Source: Oryzias latipes (Eukaryota > Chordata > Actinopteri > Beloniformes > Adrianichthyidae). Taken from it: 64,000 nucleotides of DNA. The notes below the pieces were generated by a model. The model saw only the letters and a list, made by a program, of their open reading frames with translations, was not told the DNA's origin and searched no databases. Shown piece by piece: positions 33,320 to 56,039 of the stretch. Each line of letters begins with the position of its first letter. Position 1 is the first letter of the stretch. The position numbers and the translations under genes were made by a program. The stretch spans positions 8,151,261-8,215,260 of the forward strand of contig NC_019866.2 in the NCBI RefSeq assembly GCF_002234675.1. Direction: 5' to 3'.

Positions 33320-36300
33320 TCACACACATTTGCGTCTACTTCTCAAAGACAGGAGGGAGCGCAGCTGCGGGGCGGGGGCGCAGCCAGGTTTCAGGCTGTT
33401 ACAAACTCTGTGATATAAGTAAACCAATAGTGGTGCATAAGGTATTTTACAAGAGCTGAGCCGCTGACGCCGCCCCTCCATCATTTTTCCGCCCCGGGCG
33501 ATCGCCCGTATGGCCCGTGCCTAAAACCGCTACTGATGATGACCGACTGCCAAAGATAGAGGGGTGGGAGGAAAGCAGGGGGTGCTGGAGTGGAGAGTGG
33601 GTTATCCTATTTAAAACAGCCCCCCTCATGGTTACTTTATCGGGGCTGGGGTAGGGTATCAGAGTTCTGGACCGACAAGGAAAGAACGTAAACACATTAT
33701 GCAGTGCTGCCATTACAACAACCGCAGCTTAGAAAGCAGAACGAGCTTCAGAACTCTAACGTTGGACAAAATTTTAAGCTCCATCTGAAGACTGAAAGTT
33801 TTTAATCAGGGGGCAGTCCTGGCTTAGGTCTGTAGAGGAAGCTGGGGGCTGGAAGAAATAATTTCTCTGACTTGAAGGAAAATAAATGTAGGGCGGGGCA
33901 ATGGCAGTCCCATTCCTGGACTGTTGGATGAAGCGCCCTTGTGCGAGGCATCCAACCCCCAAATAGATCACTTGGAACTGCATCCATGCAATTTTCCAGG
34001 TGTGTAGGACCAATTCCAGTGTAGCTGTTCACTGCTTGCGTTGAACATTAAAAAATGGAAGGATAAAAAAAATATCCCCAAATTGTACAATTATTGTTTT
34101 TAAAAAACCATCCTTTAGCAAATAACATTTTCTTCCTTTTAAAAACATTCCCTTAGCATGTCTGAATAGTTTTACGAGACTGCTTCTTTAAAGCTGTCTA
34201 AGAAACTGTCTTATAGCTGCCACACATATTTTTCTTTTGTATCAGGTGTAGACGAGTATTTCTTGACTTGTTTGCAGACACACCCTCAGGGAAGACTTCA
34301 AGCTCAAAAAGGAAGATCAATGGTCAAGGAACCACTGCAATATGTCTGCTGGGAAAATACACACAGCTCTGAAAATGCCCTTTTACACTCTGAGGTTAAA
34401 AAGCCAAAGACATCCTGTCAGCCAGAAGACAAGCGGTGAAAGACAAAACACCCCGCCACTCCAAATCCCAAATTAGATGTTTTCCTTTCTACTTAAACTC
34501 GATTTGAGGGTCAGCAACAAGTCTGCAGCCGCAGGGATTTAGATGTAGAAAGATCCATAACTTTTTTAACCCCCCACCTCCCATCTAAAGTGTCAAAGTT
34601 ATCTGTTTCACTCTGCAGATGACTCTTTATGTATGGCTGTCCAGCTTGTGACAGATGAGGTGCTGACTGAAAGGAAAGGCAGGTTGGCACGCTGGCAGAT
34701 GGAGGTCTTGGAGACTCAGAGGTGGATCTGAAATAGCCCTGTTGCATTACATCACAGCTGACTGGATCATCATGGCTGCCGCTGCCTCACTTTCGCCACA
34801 AAGGTGTCAAAGGAACGGACCCGGGAGTCCAGCTGCAAAAAGGGGGAAGGCTCTGACATCACAGAGCACCCTGCACACAGCGACCTCGTAGCCTGGAGGA
34901 GGATGATTTGTGAAAGCAATAAGCGTCTTGCTGCGTAATCACATGTTCACACCAGGACCAATATGTGCAAAATTGTTTTGTTAATTCCAAAACGTTTCTG
35001 CCCCTCCGCCTTCCAGTTTCATTGTCACAGTGTAGAATGGATAAATCATATTTTCCTGCAAACATTATTGAAAAAGCCTGAAAAAAAATCTGTTGTTTTG
35101 ACAGCTTACTCCAAACTGTAACATCAAAGTCAAGCAGGTATCAGCTCAGCAAGCGAAGACGAGATCTAACAATGCCTGTGGGCTCTCATGCCATCAAACA
35201 TACCTGAAAAGTTTTTAAGCCCCGCATTGAGATCAGTTGCAACTGGCTTAGATGGCAGGAATGCGTTTGTATTCTTTGTTAACGCAAGGAACGAGTTGGT
35301 GAACATGTCTGAGTGCTCCAGGTACTGCTACCATGCCCCACTTTCATAATCTACGCAGAGGCTTGCTCACAAAGCAGATGCTGACATTTGACGACAGACA
35401 CACGACACACTGAAACACACTACTGTGGTCCATAAATGCTGGAAAGATTAATCTTTTACAAACACTGTCTTCAGTGGTGTGCAGTCTGGTGGTTATACAT
35501 TACCACTGTTTGAGTTAAGTAGGAGGCCCACAACCTTTGAAATGAGAGGTTTATGATGCCAAGACAAAGATTTATTTTCTGTTTGAAACTCTTTTTTTTA
35601 TGAAGCCCTGCTTTGATGTATTTCTGGAGAGTGTGGTTAAAACACTCAAAGTATAGAATTAAGTATTTTAAACAAAGGAAATGTTTAATGCTTACATAAA
35701 AATAAGATCCAACTAAATTATAGGCTCGATATAGCTCTAAAAGTCACAGGTAGACATGGAAAATGGGACCCTTCCTATCCAAGACACCCTGAAACGGATG
35801 GGGAAGTGCAATTTCACCTGAACAAGAGTAAACTTCCAATTTTCTGCCAGAGGGGATTCTAAAAGAGCTCATTTCCAGCTGCTGATGTGTTTGAGGCCCA
35901 AAGAGCCTTAGGTTATTTAGAAAGTGGAGCTCTGCACATATGAAACTGCAGAGCCGGGTGATCTGAACTCAGAGACAGAGACCGGCTGGTCAAACTGCAG
36001 AAAATGACCAACAATCACATTGGGCACGCCCTATTATGAGAACAGGCCGAATTCTTAAGAGTCCTTCCAGGAAATCTATGACCGCTTAGGGGATCTACAG
36101 AAAAACACTTCTTCATTGGATCAAGCACCAAGCTAACAAGTAAAGGCCTTTGAGAGTTAAAGCGCTGTGGTTAGACTCATCATCTTGAAGTGATTACAGG
36201 CCTGTGAGAAAAAAAAAATCTAGAAACACTGAAGTGCCTTTGTGAAAAATAAATCTACTGAAGAAAAACTCAACTACAGAAGAACATTAAGTAGTTTATC

Positions 36301-36430
36301 CAAAGGCAACATCATAGAAAATTTGCACAGGGCTGTGTTTGGGCCAGGATGACAGATAGCAGGCCATGAGTCACAAAGGCATGTCTTTGGTGTGGGCCCT
36401 CCCCCTCAGTTACCCTTTAAAACTTGATAC

Positions 36431-36720
36431 AGTACATCCACACAGGCTTCACGTCTATTCAATCCCTACGTCCATACAGGCTCCAATATCCATAGAGGCT
36501 CTACATCCATACCAGCTGTACAATCATACAGATTCTACGTCCATACATGCTCTACATCCATACAGACTCTATTTCCATAAAGGTTGTACGTTCATACCGG
36601 TTCTACATCTATGCAGGCTTCACATTCTTACAGTCTCTACGTCCATATAGGTTATACGTTTGTACAGGCTCAATGGCCATACATGCTCTACATCCATACA
36701 TGCTCTATGTCCATACAAGT
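36431..36720. repeat. Degenerate 17-bp minisatellite, ~17 units
   Basis: Consensus TCTACRTCCATACAGGC, repeated with about 60-90% identity per unit; all units are 17 bases except one of 18. It gives fake HPYRLY-like peptides in several frames because 17 is not a multiple of three. In rhbdf1 intron 1. The spacing lacks the repeat-spacer pattern of a CRISPR array. Confidence 0.85.
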
Positions 36721-37835
36721 TCCTCTATTCTCCCCAGGATCTAGGTGGACCAAACACGGATGACGAGCATGACTGTCAGATTAAACATCGCAGGCTTGCT
36801 TTATCGGTGCGATTACATCACCTCCATGCCTCCTGTGATAGAGTTTCAGGAACACTGGGCACACAAACCGGGCCATGTGCTCCCTCCTCCTGTCTGCCAA
36901 AATAACTCAGCAGTTTCTAATACAGTACATCTACAGTTTCACCTCAGTCTGCCCAGGTATTGTAGGATGGTGGAGCGTGTAACCTGTCAACAAGGTTGCA
37001 GTTTGTTAATATGTGCGCTGGAGTCCTGGAATGCCTGACTTCTGGTGAGTCAGTCCTGGACATTTAGATGGCCTATACTTTTGAGCATGACTCACTTTGA
37101 GTCACTTAATGTGACCCCAACACAAAAAAACCACAAATTCCAGGGAAAAAAAGGCATCTAAATAAATTCTTCAGGCTGAGATGATCTATAGTGCCAAATT
37201 AAAAAAAAGGGGGATGTTAATTGGTTCACCTGAACTCCAGGATGGAGAAGGAAGAAAGAAGGTGATGCTGATGATGTTCAAGGAGGAAAAAGAACGAGAT
37301 GTACCTGGTTGTTCAAGAGGAAATTAGAATTCCTTTCGGCATTCTTTAAAACTTGTAAACATTTAAAGCATCCGGATTGTTGGCGCATGCATGGAATGGG
37401 CGTCCTTTTTGATTGAAGTTTCGCTTTAAAATGAAAGTTCCTTGGTCTGTCGTTTTCAAGAAATAAAGAACAATTAACAGATACTACTGGAGAATCTATT
37501 AAATAATTAGTCTTTATCATACTTTTTAAAGGGGTAATTTAAGGGCTAAATCAATGGAGAGCTTAATCTTATTTTAAGTGTCCAAATATAAAAAACAACT
37601 CCACTAAAACACAGATGGCCACTAAAAAAACAGCGCCATCTGCCAGAAAGTGTGTTCTTTTATTTTAAAGATTACTGTGTTGATCACTTAATGAATGAAA
37701 AATGTCCAGATATCATCGACAAGTTGTCCACAGCTCGTTTCCTCCTCGATCACGACGCGTGCGCGCGTCTTCCTCCCTCTGCCTTCCGTATGGGCGACCA
37801 CAGGACACAGTCACGATGAAAACCAAGCAACTCAC

Positions 37836-38300
37836 CCCTACAGCGACCGGCTCAGCGGACCCCCAGCAGCGAATTAAAACAGGAAAAATATATGTGTCCA
37901 GATCCGGCTTCACTCTCTCGCAGATGACACCTCCGTCACCGCATCTTTTGGTTGCGGCGCGGCAATAAACGCGCGTCTTCTTCTTTTTTGGCCACCCCGC
38001 AGATGTATTTAAGCCAATCCGAGCCGGTTTTAAACCGGGCCACTGTTGATCCAAGCAGCAGTTCAGGAAAAACGCGGAGGTGAGGCGTGCTGTCCGCTCC
38101 GGCGCTGCGCTCCTACCAACAGGGCATTCCCGCACTGCTCCATGGAGCCGCCGGCGCACGTTCCCCTCTGCCGGTAGTGGCTGATCCAGTGCGGTGCAGA
38201 GTCAGCCCCGCCCTGGACTCAAGACGGTCTGTGTGGAAGGAGAGCCGTCAAGACTGCCGACCAATCCGTGTGCACGCAGGGAGGCGCTGCTGCCCCCAGT
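37836..38300 (-). promoter_or_regulatory. Candidate rhbdf1 promoter and untranslated first exon (CpG-rich)
   Basis: A local CpG-rich island in an otherwise AT-rich intron/intergenic region (GACGCGTGCGCGCG near 37756, GCGGCGCGGC near 37957). On the minus strand a good donor (GGG|GTGAGT, plus 37834-37835) would close a first exon starting at 37836. Upstream of it on that strand are GGATTGGCT (inverted CCAAT) and TTAAATA near 38005. The exon has no long frame, consistent with a 5' UTR. The assignment to rhbdf1 is by position and strand; the island could also serve an antisense transcript. Confidence 0.45.
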
Positions 38301-39196
38301 TTAGCGGGGTGACTAAGCTGAATTCCCGAATCCATGTGGATCCAGACGCGCAAAGAAACCATTGATCTTTAGAAAATCTGCGGGACTTGATGCACCAAAA
38401 TTAACCACTTAACGTTTCCAGGTTTAATAGTTTACTTAATGTTTAAGAGCTCATTACTTCGTCCAAGTGTAGTGGAGATGGATGACAACAGCATAAAGAA
38501 GACATTTGTCATACACTGACTATGAAGCAACAAAAAGAGAACAAAAAAGCAAACCTTAGTGAGAAGTTGCTGACCATAGTTGTTTATTTTTATAACTCTT
38601 AAGTAAAAGGGATTTTTGGTGACATCAGCCAAATTGGCCCACTTTTTTTGTTAATTGCTTGGGAAACTGAGAAAAAACAATGTATGAGTTTGTGTTCCTT
38701 TGTTCCTAATAAAAAAAAGAATGATTGCTTTTAATACTAATGTGTTAAATTTATGGGATAACATGTTATTGTTAAAACTCTACAGCTGTTGAAACTGGGC
38801 ATAGGAATATTTACTCCTACATAACTGTTACTTTAAGGATTCTGCAGCTGCAAAAAAAAAAAAAGAAAAGTATTTTCAACAGAATTGTGTTTTGATTTAT
38901 TTCTGTTTATAGCAATCTCCCAGTGACATCTTTGGCCTTTTTATTCAAATCTCTTGTCTACAGGAAATATCCCGGGATTCTCAGTGATAACCTACATGCC
39001 TCACAATCATGTTCCTGCTTTATACAAGTGGTTGACACTGGTTTGGTTGTTTTCAGTGTGTTACAAACCACAACTACACAATAGTGTGCTGGTTCCATCT
39101 TTTGCTGCTATCATGGGGTTTCTGGTCAAGTTTATTTAGCTGTTGCCCCCCCCCCACTGTGCATGGATTTCTTTCCCTTTTAATGCATTAGTGCAT

Positions 39197-39466
<270 letters not shown>

Positions 39467-42400
39467 GACTTTATTAATCCCACAATGGGGAAATTTCATT
39501 TCTGTGGCAGCAACACGACATTCAGAAATAATCTATATAATATAACATCAATAAAGGACATCACAAATGACATTTATACTAGATAATTAAAAATATTACT
39601 GAAATTATTATGAAAAATTATTATCAAAAATGAGATTCTTATTAAATGAAGAAATAAATATTAAATAAATACAGCTGCAAAAGTGTAAAAAACATGTGGT
39701 CTGCAAAACATGTAAACTGTAAAAAAACATTACAAATTTTTTCAAAATACAGAAATAACTAATGAAGTTCACACCAAAAACAAAAACAAACAACTGTTCA
39801 GGAACAAAAAACAATTTAAAATTGAAAAACAAATATGTGGAACGCATGGTTGAAGATACTGTGGCGGATGTGTTGCACAAACTTGTTTATTTTTCTATTT
39901 TAAGGCCTTTTTCTGGATAAATCATGCTGTGTCACACATGATCACATGATGATCATAACATCACATGTCCGAGAATGAAAGTTCTGCATCATCACTAACG
40001 AAATGAAGAAAAACAAATCCTCTTTTGGAGTCTAAATAATGGAACCAGAGTCACATGCAGGCTGCTGATGTCAAAACCTCAGCAAGACTTTCAGTTTGCT
40101 CTGTTGTCAGAAATGGATTAGCAATAAGTTAAGACTCACTTTTTCCGATTGTTTAACAAATAACATAAAGTAATCATAGCACTTCATATATATTGCATCC
40201 CCTTTACCGCAGACGGGGAGAGGTTCATTTTGAGAGAACATCTTTTGCTGCAACAGGTCGTACTTTGCTGCTCAGACCATTACAGCGCATTCCGGCCATA
40301 AAAGCTCAGGTCCACCTGGGAATATTCTTCAGAAGTGAGATGGATGATAGAAAGCAGGGATGATGGCGGCAGGCATAGAGCATGGAGCTTTTCCATGATG
40401 AAGACTTTAAATCACAAGATGTTTCTTCTTAGATGTTGTGTTTCACACGTTTCATCCTCTTCTTAAACTGCTTATTGTTGAAAAGTTAGCTCCCCCCTTT
40501 TTTTTATTGCATTTGTTTTTGACATCTTGAAGTGTGGTTTAGGTTTTTAACATTTTCCTGACATGGCAAATTTAAGAAATCCACATTCTTTCTGGGATCA
40601 GTTGAACAAAACAACAGTATGGGTTTGCTCTTGTGTAACACTTCCTGCATAACTTCCTGAAAAAAAAAAAAATTCAGCAAAAATTACGTTTTTTTTAATC
40701 AGCTCTAATAAAACTGACACATTCTGTTCAATTGTAAAGATCTTGCAGCTCCTACACATACTGAAGCCGAGCTTCTCTGTCAATCTTACACCCACAAGCC
40801 TCATTCAGCTGCCATAGGCACAACCCAAATCAAATTTACTTGAAAAACATTCTCCAAAACTAACAAAAGCTAATATGTCCACAAATAGAACCAGTTTTCG
40901 TCAACTCTTTCAATCTGCAAAGACACTTCAGTGACCTTGCACGAGTCCCTGATTGATATACCATGAAGTCCCAGTAATTAATGGTGAAGTTTCCCCAGAG
41001 ACGGAGGATTGAAGCTGGGTCAAAGGCAGTGTTACGGAAGCCAAGCAGGACCTGTAGGAGCACTCAAAGTCCCCTGAAGGCCCATCTGTCAGACGCAGAT
41101 AAAAGAGTGGAGTGTAAGGATAATGTTTAACCAAAAGGACAGTGTCAGGTGGTCCATAAACGACTCCCTCTGTTCTTATAGAGGCAGAGGGAGTCGATCA
41201 GTCTTGGTTTTAGGAACAGATTCACTGTGACAGTGGCAGAGTTAACTATGTATTTAACTTTTTAAAAGACAAGTTTCTGTTAATTTTCCTCTTACAAAAA
41301 GTATAGAATTTCATTTTTGTGAAGGGTAACATCTTTTAAATTACAACAAAGGCTGAAAGCAATGATCAGATGCTGTTAAAAAAATCAGGAAGAGTTTTGG
41401 CTGTGTGCTCATGTGCAGATTTGCTCCCCTGTTTATATAAAACGGTGAGATCAGAGGCACAGAGCTGTGCACCTCTCTGTCTGACTGTTACCTGGTTGTT
41501 CCCCACAGGTGTGAGTCCAGACAATTATCAGTTGGCAGAGGGCTAAACTTTACAGAGTTCTTTAAGTGATACTTTTTTAGCTCAAAATATGCAATAACCC
41601 CCCAAAACTCAAAAGCTGTTTGACTCTTTTCTCCTAGGCGGAAAAAAAATCCTCCATCTGTCTTCAACTGGAACACCAATTGGTTCTAAACTCAGCGTTT
41701 TGCCCAAGTGACAGTGCTAAAACTAAACTCAAAATGCAACACCAGATGAAAAGGATGATGTTCCCGGGCCTCTGTTGTGCAGATGTGAGAATGAAATCCC
41801 TGATGAAGTAATGCTCCTTTTCCCAGTGAGAGCTCAGCCACCTGTGCAGCACACATCACAACTCAGTGGCACACAAGAAAACAGCGTCATGAATCATTAA
41901 TTATCATCAATTATTTATCTCATCATATGTAAATTGCTGACAGGATTCACTGTGGTAAGGCATAATCCTCTGCTGGTATTCTTTTGGCGTCCCTCAAAAA
42001 TGCTGATATTTTAGGAAAAATACTTTGCTTGTACAATATATTAACACCCAAATAATTAATGAGAGAACATTCTTTTTTGTTTTAAATTCTTTTTTGTTTT
42101 GTTAAAAAAGAAAAAAATTAAGATGTGTAAACTCTACACGCCTAATCACTTGAGAATTTGACTTTCAAAATAATTATTTACTGCCACGCAAGCGGCATAA
42201 ATTCCAACACAGATCGAGCCAGGGAGTTATTTTCAGCGCCTCAAATACTGTGATGCATTTCCACAAGACGTTTTTTTAAACACCATCACGAATGTCCTTC
42301 TTATGAATGCTCTCATAATAAAGCGATGCAACTGTGCGTGTCTCAGCTGTGTAAGACAAGAAGTCTGGCACTTCAGGCTGAAACGCTGTCATTGTGCAGC

Positions 42401-43224
42401 TGGATTTGTTTGTGCACCGTGATACAGTCCATATGTTCCCATTTCCAAAATAATCTTAGTACTTTAAGACATTTCAAAAGACGACACAATTGTTTTGACA
42501 GTTTCCTGACAGGAAGAGCTTAAAGATGAAGTTGATTCAGGTGTGCATTTTGGAAAAAGTTAGTTGTCATCCAAAGACAAAACTATGGAGTAAAAATACA
42601 TTTCTTATAACAACTGAATTGTTAAATTTCTATAAACCTTCACAAACATTCCTAATTATAACCCTAATCTATTGTAGGGTACCACTTCTTGGCAAATTCT
42701 GCACCGCAACAGCTAAGAAACACTCAAGACAACAATTCCATGTCTCTGAATCATTGTTTTACTGCAATATCTTTAGTCAGGCTGCACACCGCCCATCCAT
42801 CTGCACAAACAGATGAATCTACACTGAAAATGAAAATGATCCAGAATGCATTGCCAAAATGTGTCTGCTAAGATTATCAGTGCCAGTAAGTATGAAAGTA
42901 GCACGATTCACACTCTACGGGCAATGGAAACACAGCCATGGCAGACAATAGCATTCAGGGGTCCGTCAGCCATGACAAAGTCAACAGTTCGTGTCAGGGG
43001 AGTAATGCTGGAAATGTTGAACAGATTTTTGTCTGGAATTTTTTCCCACCCAATGAGCAGAGCAGGCCTTCGGGGTCATGATTACTATTGAGAATGAGAA
43101 AACAAAATGTCAAAAGCCACAGAAAAATTGTATCTGTTTTGTTAAATCAAAAAGTGAATTTTTTTTTTTAATTAAGTGAAAATTAAACAAGTGTGAACAT
43201 TTCTTGCATTTGTAACCCTAACCT

Positions 43225-43327
43225 TAACCCAATTTTAAACTTAATTTTCTTATATGTCCTCCGTCATGAGAAAATTACAAAAGGCATCAAACATCAAAAA
43301 CATAATTTTCACTGAAGTGGGCATTAA
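43225..43327 (-). mobile_element. MITE, TTAA-ended family, copy 5 (fragment)
   Basis: Only the terminal ~100 bases remain: GTCCTCCGTCATGAGAAAAT, then AATTTTCACTGAAGTGGGCA next to TTAA. Matches the left end of copy 3 in reverse. Confidence 0.5.
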
Positions 43328-43690
43328 AAAGAATTTTTTTTCCCTCTAATTTATTTTTATTTTTTTAACTTATTTCTGAGGGGGGTGGGGGGCTTTTTGC
43401 AGTGTAACCCTTAAAAATAAAATAAATAAATAAAAACTCAGCAGCAGAACCAGAGAGGCTAAACTGGCGCTGCCCCCTTAGTTTCTGCAGAAGCAGTCAC
43501 GATCCTGACGGTTCTCTGTTCTATTAATAATCCATCGTTATCCAAACGAGGCAGAAAAGATAAGAGTGCAGCAGGAAAAGGCCTCACTTTGCAAAGAGGC
43601 TTTTATGTTTCAGCCCTTTATGTCTGAGAAAGTTAAACAGAGGAGGACGGGGGTTCACTAACTTGGATAAAGGTCTAAAAAGAAAAAGGG

Positions 43691-43896
43691 GTGACGGCCC
43701 CTTTAAGAAATTCAAAACAATCGCCTACTTCCTGTTTGGCTGGATTGGAAACGAAATGACAACAAACGGTTGAAATGAATTAACACGTATGGTTCGCTGA
43801 CTTCATTCACACACAATTGTTTTTCCTAATTCACAAGTGTATTTTTATGTATGTATTTATTTATTTTTTGCCCAATCGCAATTCAGATAGGGCTAC
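43691..43896 (+). promoter_or_regulatory. Candidate mpg promoter
   Basis: Immediately upstream of the mpg ATG. Contains an ETS-type site (ACTTCCTGT near 43728) and GGATTGGAAA (inverted CCAAT core), with no TATA box, as usual for a DNA-repair housekeeping gene. The transcription start is not determined. Confidence 0.35.
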
Positions 43897-45609
43897 ATGG
43901 CGGGGACAAAAAGAAAGCTGCCAGCTTCTTTGGCAATTTCCTCTGAACACCCCGAATCTGCGAATACATTTCCAAACCAAACGCAAGCGAAACGCAAAAT
44001 GTCACCTGCCAAGCTAAAAAAGCTAGTCATAAGTGAAAATATTTCAAATGTGACGGCGGAACAAAGCCAGTATTTCACCAACGACCTGCAGCACAGACTG
44101 GGAGAGGATTTTTTCCAGCAGCCCTGCATCCGTTTAGCTAAAGCACTCCTGGGAAAGGTAAATCTGACACATTAGCTTAGTTCTTTCTCACACAAAAAAA
44201 ACATCTATAGTTTTTAAGAGTAGAACCAACACTTGAAAAAAATGTTTATTTTCAGTGAAATATCTGTCAAATGTTGATATTTTTGTCTTAAAGTTTCATC
44301 ATCTTTTGACCTATTGTAAAAAGCCAAAAGCCATATTCGTCTACTCCTGATTCAGAATGATTTGAATAAAAAACAAATGTCCAAAATAAAAATTTAAGCT
44401 TTATTTTCTAAAAAAAAAGTCCTCCGTCATGAGAAAAATCCTACAAGACTACGCTATTTTCATTGGAGTGGGTCTTTAAAGACATTTCTTTTTTCCAAAT
44501 ATAAGAATTTTACTCAACTTGATTAATGCTAAACTTAATTTTACAATCCTAAACATCATTTGCCATCAAAAGATTTCCGTAACCATTTTAAAGCAAAATA
44601 TGCCTACAAATAAATTGTAAGAATTAAAATATTTGAGGTGACATTTTTCATTTAGAGATGTTTATTCATGTTCTACTTGAGAGCTGATGAAAAAAAACAT
44701 TCTGATCCACAGTGTCAGATTTCCATTGTCTGTAGAACTTTTAATCAGTTTTTCACAGGTGGACAGAGGATCTTTTTTTAAAGGATGCGGATCTACTACG
44801 TGCAGGTTCTGGTCCGCAGGCGTTCAGATGGCACAGAGCTGCGGGGGAGAATCGTGGAAACCGAATCCTACCTTGGAGGCGAGGACAAGGCCTCCCACTC
44901 AGCTGGAGGCAAACGCACCGCCAGGAACTTAGCCATGTTTATGAAGCCGGGAACCATTTACGTCTATCCCATCTATGGGATCTACCTCTGCATGAACATC
45001 TCTAGTGAAGGTAAAACCATCCGCCCTGCTGTGAGTGCATATACTGTGTCAATGTTTGGAGTACTAAAGATACTCAGCAGTTTTGTTTTCAATCATATGT
45101 TGGTCAAATCAATCGTTTTGCTGACGGATGTCTTGTATGTGGGGCTTCCTTTAGGGGAAGGAGCCGCTGTGCTGCTGCGTTCTCTGGAGCCCCTGCAGGG
45201 TCTGCCTATCATGCGGGAGCTGAGGGCAGCCAGACGTAGAGAGAGCGCCCGCCAGCTGAAGGACAAAGAGCTCTGCAACGGGCCTTCGAAGCTGTGCCAG
45301 GCTCTAAATATACCCCGCTGTTTCGACCGGCGAGATTTAGCCTCAGATCCAGAGGTGTGGCTGGAGAGGGATCCAGACGAAAGTCCCATAAATCCCCAGG
45401 ATATAGTGTCAGCGCCGCGCATCGGGATCGAATCCCACGGGGAGTGGGCCAAGAAGCCTCTGCGGTTTTATCTTCGCGGACATCCTTGTGTTAGTGTTGT
45501 GAATAAAGCAGCAGACGGGCGGTCTGGAAACGTCGTGAAGGATTTAGGACCCTCAGAAGTGCAGTCTGGGACAGAACGGCCCGATGTGAGAAGAACCAAA
45601 CAGGACTAA
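43897..45609 (+). CDS. mpg: DNA-3-methyladenine glycosylase (N-methylpurine DNA glycosylase), complete
   Basis: Monofunctional base-excision-repair glycosylase that removes 3-methyladenine, hypoxanthine and ethenoadenine in the nucleus. Exons 43897-44157, 44806-45010 and 45155-45609 are in phase and encode 306 residues (human about 298). A Lys-rich N-terminus (GTKRKL...AKRKMSPAKLKK) looks like a nuclear localisation region. The catalytic core reads RGRIVETESYLGGEDKASHS, with the general-base Glu107, intercalating Tyr109 and His118 equivalent to human Glu125, Tyr127 and His136. Then come FMKPGTIYVYPIYG and CMNISSEGEGAAVLLR, and the C-terminal half has GPSKLCQALNI and EWAKKPLRFYLRG. Intron 2 is short (144 bases). 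The gene is convergent with nprl3; about 590 bases separate the stops. The MPG-NPRL3-globin order is the defining feature of this vertebrate locus. Confidence 0.96.
44340..44479 (-). mobile_element. MITE, TTAA-ended family, copy 6 (fragment)
   Basis: In mpg intron 1. Ends with ATTTTCATTGGAGTGGGTCT next to TTAA and carries GTCCTCCGTCATGAGAAAAA. About 140 bases remain. Confidence 0.55.
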
Positions 45610-45699
45610 TCCTGAAACTACTCTCCCAGTTGTTTCATTTATAAGTGAAAGCCAGACAGTTTTAAACATAAAAAAACAGTTACAATTGTAATAGATTAC

Positions 45700-45705
45700 A
45701 ATAAA
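45700..45705 (+). terminator. Polyadenylation signal AATAAA of mpg
   Basis: 91 bases after the mpg stop and the only AATAAA close by on this strand. Confidence 0.55.
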
Positions 45706-45807
45706 AAGTTGAACAAATCGGAATCAGGAATGCACATAATCATCTAACATTTACACTCCAGGGTCCTCCTCATCAATTTCACAGATGTTTGGACATTTCT
45801 GCTTTTC

Positions 45808-46014
45808 TCAGAGCAAAATCAAGCCTCTTTGATGTTTGGACTCCTCCTCCTCTTCCTCTTCCTCAGCACCTTTGGGATTCCCAAAGAGAAGTAGCTGCAG
45901 GCCTGGTATGATCATTACTCTCCGCTGCTCTGTAACCTTCACAGACGACACAGCATAAGCTCTTTCTGTAGGGGATGTCATCATCTTCAATAATGCAATT
46001 CCTTTTATGTACAA
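45808..46014 (-). other. Orphan open frame between the mpg and nprl3 tails (68 codons)
   Basis: Minus-strand frame containing RAYAVSSVKVTEQRRVMIIP, then LQLLLFGNPKG and a run of eight Glu. It has more coding-like composition than nearby sequence and a possible acceptor (CCTACAG) inside. I do not recognise it. It lies in or just beyond the nprl3 3' UTR (TTTATT at 46020-46025 is a possible minus-strand poly(A) signal for nprl3). It may be chance. Confidence 0.2.
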
Positions 46015-46194
46015 AATAATTTATTGTAAACAAACATTTGTCTCGAGGAAAAGAAAAATACTTTTTCGATTTGAGTAAATTCGCACACTTTAAGGCAGTC
46101 GTCGTTTGAGTTTGATGTAAAATGTTGGTTGGAAAAAACAAAAATTCCGTTTGGAGGACGGGAATCAACCCCACCCACGCTTTTCTCCGTGTCG

Positions 46195-55994
<9,800 letters not shown>

Positions 55995-56039
55995 AGACCT
56001 TTGGTCGTCTGGTAACCCGTCTGAAGGGCTAAGCATCAT

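Larger units (their letters stand above)
31512..33535. mobile_element. Non-autonomous hAT transposon, ~2.0 kb, with perfect 8-bp target duplication
   Basis: Ends: 5' CAGTGGCGGTTCTACC and 3' (reverse complement) CAGTAGCGGTTTTAGG. They are flanked by identical ATGATGAC at 31504-31511 and 33536-33543. CAG-starting inverted repeats and an 8-bp duplication are the hAT hallmark. Subterminal halves also mirror one another (CCCCGGGCGA near 31540 and CCCCGGGCGATCGCCC near 33494). No transposase frame is visible. Inside are a C30-like run (31562-31590), a nested SINE (31747-32143), a CAG microsatellite, and a GC-rich CpG-bearing 350-bp block (33040-33400) unlike the rest of the intron. It lies within rhbdf1 intron 1. 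Confidence 0.8.
20043..37835 (-). other. rhbdf1 intron 1 (5' UTR intron), ~17.8 kb
   Basis: The exon with the start codon begins at 20042 after a CAG acceptor, with only 28 bases of 5' UTR in it; the next plausible upstream exon is the CpG-rich segment at 37836. The intron carries scattered repeats annotated separately, poly-A tracts (for example 26670-26691), poly-C (27282-27300) and AT-rich filler. I see no supported coding exon between 20043 and 37835. Long introns at this position of vertebrate RHBDF1 genes can hold alternative first exons; none could be proven here. Confidence 0.55.

Noticed and set aside
32956-33459. 167-codon proline-rich frame
   Set aside because: Lies across the C-rich block of the hAT element, with overlapping open frames caused by base composition; no known domain.
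36431-36720. Possible CRISPR-like array
   Set aside because: No unique spacers: the units are contiguous degenerate 17-mers, in a vertebrate intron.
36366-36905. Overlapping open frames rich in HPYRLY-type peptides
   Set aside because: Produced by the 17-bp minisatellite, open in more than one frame; no splice or codon evidence.
40860-41852. Possible minus-strand gene from frames at 40860-41134 and 41488-41852
   Set aside because: Frames are short and shifted against each other, splice sites are inconsistent, and no family is recognised.
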